The notes under the pieces are model-generated. The model was not told the origin of the DNA and did no database searches. It saw only the letters and a program-made list of their open reading frames with translations. DNA of 64,000 bases from Flavobacterium nackdongense (GTDB taxonomy: Bacteria; Bacteroidota; Bacteroidia; Flavobacteriales; Flavobacteriaceae). A program made the position numbers and the translations under genes. The first letter of the stretch is position 1; each line of letters begins with the position of its first letter. Where the stretch lies: assembly GCF_004355225.1 (NCBI RefSeq), contig NZ_CP037933.1, positions 3,906,001-3,970,000 of the forward strand. The letters run 5' to 3'. Positions 61,566 to 64,000 of the stretch are shown one piece after another.

Positions 61566-64000
61566 TTATTCTGTTTTGGTTTGTTCACTTTTGTATACCG
61601 TTGGAGAGAACTTGTAAAGTTTTTTAAATTCCCGACTAAAGTGCTTTCTGTCATTAAAACCTACCATGTAAGTAATTTCAGATACTGGGTAAGTGGAATT
61701 CATCAGTAGACTTGCAGCCTTTTTCAATCTCATGTTTTTTATAAACCCAGCTACAGATTGGTTAGTGAGTGTTTGTACTTTTTTATAAAGTACAGTCCTG
61801 CTCATTCCAATTTCTTTGACCAAATCGTTGACGTCAAAGTTTGAATTATCTATGTTTGATTCGATAATTTGAGTTAATTTTTTCAAGAATTTGCTTTCGG
61901 GCGTATTGATGTTTTCAACTTCGGTATTTTTAATAAATCCTTCACTATATTTTATGCGCATTATTTCTTTAGCCGATAGTAGGTTTATAATTTTAAGTTT
62001 CAATTCCTCGATACTGAAGGGTTTTGAAATATAAGAATCGGCTCCCGTAGAAAGTCCTTCAATCCTGTTTGCTGACGATGATTTTGCGGTCAATAAAATG
62101 ACTGGAATATGATTGGTGTTTTGGCTGGTTTTTAAAATCTTACACAGTTCAAAACCATCCATTTCAGGCATCATAACATCACTAATGATAAGATCTGGAA
62201 TTTCTTTTTCCATATAATCAAGAGCTTCTTGACCATTGGTGAATTTTAAAATTCTATAATCGTCACGCAAAATATCATTAACAAAAGACAAGACTTCTTC
62301 GTTATCATCGATAATAATCAAGGTCTTTTTTGAATTGCTATTTTCTTCATCAAAAGGTACCGCCTCTCGGGGAATAATTTCTGTTTTAATATCCGAAATA
62401 GGATTCGCTAAATCAGTTGTCGTGATTTCGTTTTCTACAATTTGTGATTTTTTGAAATGGTCTTTTCCTTTTTTCAAGGTAATTATAAATATAGTATTGA
62501 AATTTGGATCTGTTTCAGTTTGTACTTTTATTTCACCGTGATGTAACTCTACAATGCTTTTGCTCAAAGCTAGACCTATTCCGCTTCCTAAGTTTTTACT
62601 GCCACGATCGTCTAGTTGAAAAAAGTTTTTAAATATTTTCTTTTTCCTATTATCGGGTATCCCAAGACCGTTATCTTTTATTTTGATATCAATTGTATCT
62701 GAATCACTATCTTTTTGATCTACCGATAAAGTAATTTTGCCGTTTTTAGCAGTAAATTTAAAAGCATTGGCTAGTAAGTTATAAATTACTTTTTCCATCT
62801 GGTTTTTATCAAAATAAATCATACTAGTGTTGATATTCAAGACAAATTTGTAGTCGATTTTTTTCTCTACAGCAAAACCACGGAACGATTCGTAAATATC
62901 AAAACAAAAAGGAACGATATCCTGTTGTTCACAATATATTTTCATACTTCCTTTTTCGGCCTTTCTAAAGTCCATGAGTTCATTGACCAATTTCAATAAT
63001 CTATCCGAATTATTTTTGATGGTCTTTAATTTATTTTCGAGATTAGAATTTTTTTCAGCACCGGTAAGTAGTTCTTCAACGGGACCACTTATAAGGGTTA
63101 AAGGGGTTCTGATTTCATGAGAAATATTGGTAAAGAAATCCAATTTCATTTTGTACAATTCCTCTTGTCTTTCTTTTTCAAGATGCTCTAAATATAAAGC
63201 TTGTTTCAATTTCTCTCGATTTCTGATAAAACGATTGAGGTAGAAACCAGTAGTAATGAGTAAACATAAATAGAATAGGTAAGCCCACCATGTTTTCCAC
63301 CAAGGTGGGAGCATCGTAATTTTTAAAGTTTTAATATTGGGATTCCATACGCCATCTCCATTTGATGTTTTAATCATCAATTTGTAAGTCCCTGAATTTA
63401 AATTGGTTAAATTTACAACGTGTTGACCACCGATATCGTGCCAATCGTCTTTATTGAAAGTACTTTCTAGCTTGTACGCATATTTATTATTTTGTGGATT
63501 TACAAAATTCAAGGCACTGAACTCAAGCCCGATATATCCCTGACCATAACTCAAGCTAATTTCTGAAGTTTCAGTTATATAATTATCCAAAGGAATTTTT
63601 TTGTTACCTGGTTTTATTTCTTCATTATTGACGATAAGTTTGGTAAATATTATTTCGCTTTCATTTTGGGTTTTTATCAATTTTAATGGATTGAAAATGA
63701 TGACCCCCTTTGAAGAGCCGAATACTAGCTGATCAGTACTCAATTGCAAACTGCAATTATTTGAAAATTGTTTTACTTTCAAGCCATCTTTAGCCGAATA
63801 AGAGGTGATTTCAAAATTAGATATATTAAAAACAGGTTTGAAAATCTTTGTTTTTATTCGATATAACAGATCATTATCACTAACCCAAATATCGCCATTA
63901 GAATCTTCCGATATACTTTTTATTGTTTCGTTGGTAAACCCCATCGATTGATTGATTCCATAAAATCGTCCTGATTTTTCATCGAATAAGTCCATTCCTC
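61566..64000 (-). CDS. Hybrid two-component system sensor/regulator (HTCS), N-terminal part cut off
   Basis: The visible 810 or so C-terminal residues (numbered from the Met at 63995) contain the last beta-propeller repeats, a Y_Y_Y domain (about 140-228), one membrane helix (about 236-256), a histidine kinase with His293 in NISHEIRTP, an ATPase domain (DNGLGIP, GSGIGLALS), a receiver domain with the phospho-acceptor Asp near 607 in ISDVMMPEMDG, and a C-terminal AraC-type DNA-binding domain (MSRTVLYKKVQ, VGFNDRKHFSREFKK). HTCS proteins sense an oligosaccharide in the periplasm and activate the neighbouring SusCD operon. The frame is open to the window edge, so the start and most sensor repeats lie outside. 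Confidence 0.95.
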   Translation of the reverse strand, partial: GMDLFDEKSGRFYGINQSMGFTNETIKSISEDSNGDIWVSDNDLLYRIKTKIFKPVFNISNFEITSYSAKDGLKVKQFSNNCSLQLSTDQLVFGSSKGVIIFNPLKLIKTQNESEIIFTKLIVNNEEIKPGNKKIPLDNYITETSEISLSYGQGYIGLEFSALNFVNPQNNKYAYKLESTFNKDDWHDIGGQHVVNLTNLNSGTYKLMIKTSNGDGVWNPNIKTLKITMLPPWWKTWWAYLFYLCLLITTGFYLNRFIRNREKLKQALYLEHLEKERQEELYKMKLDFFTNISHEIRTPLTLISGPVEELLTGAEKNSNLENKLKTIKNNSDRLLKLVNELMDFRKAEKGSMKIYCEQQDIVPFCFDIYESFRGFAVEKKIDYKFVLNINTSMIYFDKNQMEKVIYNLLANAFKFTAKNGKITLSVDQKDSDSDTIDIKIKDNGLGIPDNRKKKIFKNFFQLDDRGSKNLGSGIGLALSKSIVELHHGEIKVQTETDPNFNTIFIITLKKGKDHFKKSQIVENEITTTDLANPISDIKTEIIPREAVPFDEENSNSKKTLIIIDDNEEVLSFVNDILRDDYRILKFTNGQEALDYMEKEIPDLIISDVMMPEMDGFELCKILKTSQNTNHIPVILLTAKSSSANRIEGLSTGADSYISKPFSIEELKLKIINLLSAKEIMRIKYSEGFIKNTEVENINTPESKFLKKLTQIIESNIDNSNFDVNDLVKEIGMSRTVLYKKVQTLTNQSVAGFIKNMRLKKAASLLMNSTYPVSEITYMVGFNDRKHFSREFKKLYKFSPTVYKSEQTKTE

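Noticed and set aside
1..64000. CRISPR array, tRNA or rRNA genes, prophage genes
   Set aside because: I looked for regularly spaced repeats, cloverleaf-like CCA ends and phage structural genes and found none.

Overview
The window looks like a member of the Bacteroidota, most likely a Flavobacterium or close relative. The signs are AT-rich DNA, promoters of the TAnnTTTG type, many proteins with a signal peptide at one end and a type 9 secretion (T9SS) sorting tail at the other, a SusC/SusD pair next to a hybrid two-component sensor, and several families of short dispersed inverted-repeat elements. Species cannot be set from sequence alone.

Layout. (1) 1-482: the 5' part of an SRAP/YedK gene on the minus strand, followed by a 207-bp MITE-like element. 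(2) 810-10435: a LacI-type regulator diverges from a complete glucuronate catabolic operon: two KDG kinase paralogues, a YhcH-family protein, KDPG aldolase, an SDR-type mannonate/fructuronate oxidoreductase, mannonate dehydratase, uronate isomerase and a hexuronate MFS transporter. There is no altronate branch, so glucuronate rather than galacturonate is the expected substrate. Two identical 14-bp palindromes are the probable operators. (3) 10784-18019, minus strand: a small membrane protein, a 77-residue protein with a C-terminal sorting-like tail, and two large repetitive T9SS surface proteins. (4) 19193-52157, mostly plus strand: a large polysaccharide-degrading block with a GH16, four GH128-like enzymes, three SASA/CE20-like esterases, a GH29 fucosidase, a cytoplasmic FAD oxidoreductase, a GH2, a second sugar-acid MFS transporter and its own LacI regulator with three candidate operators. 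A decayed IS4-like element sits in it. (5) 52788-54776, minus: a YHYH / MORN-repeat / SCO1 lipoprotein operon that looks unrelated to sugars. (6) 55043-64000, minus: a clan GH-A lipoprotein hydrolase, SusD, SusC and the hybrid sensor (cut by the window edge).

How it may work together. The SusC/SusD pair and surface enzymes would bind, cut and import a beta-glucan-like polymer (GH16 and GH128 are associated with beta-1,3-glucans). Esterases would remove acetyl groups, GH29 fucose and GH2 a beta-linked sugar. Two transporters of the sugar-acid type and the glucuronate operon suggest that glucuronate is one product. This is inference from family membership; the substrate is not proven.

Most notable observations: all four GH128-like enzymes carry what looks like a beta-gamma-crystallin Greek-key domain just before the catalytic barrel; one of them is a whole enzyme cassette spliced into a 1981-residue T9SS surface protein at a repeated WTG motif, with short direct repeats at the joints; and the two closest enzymes share 91 identical residues in a row although 38 of those 91 codons differ.
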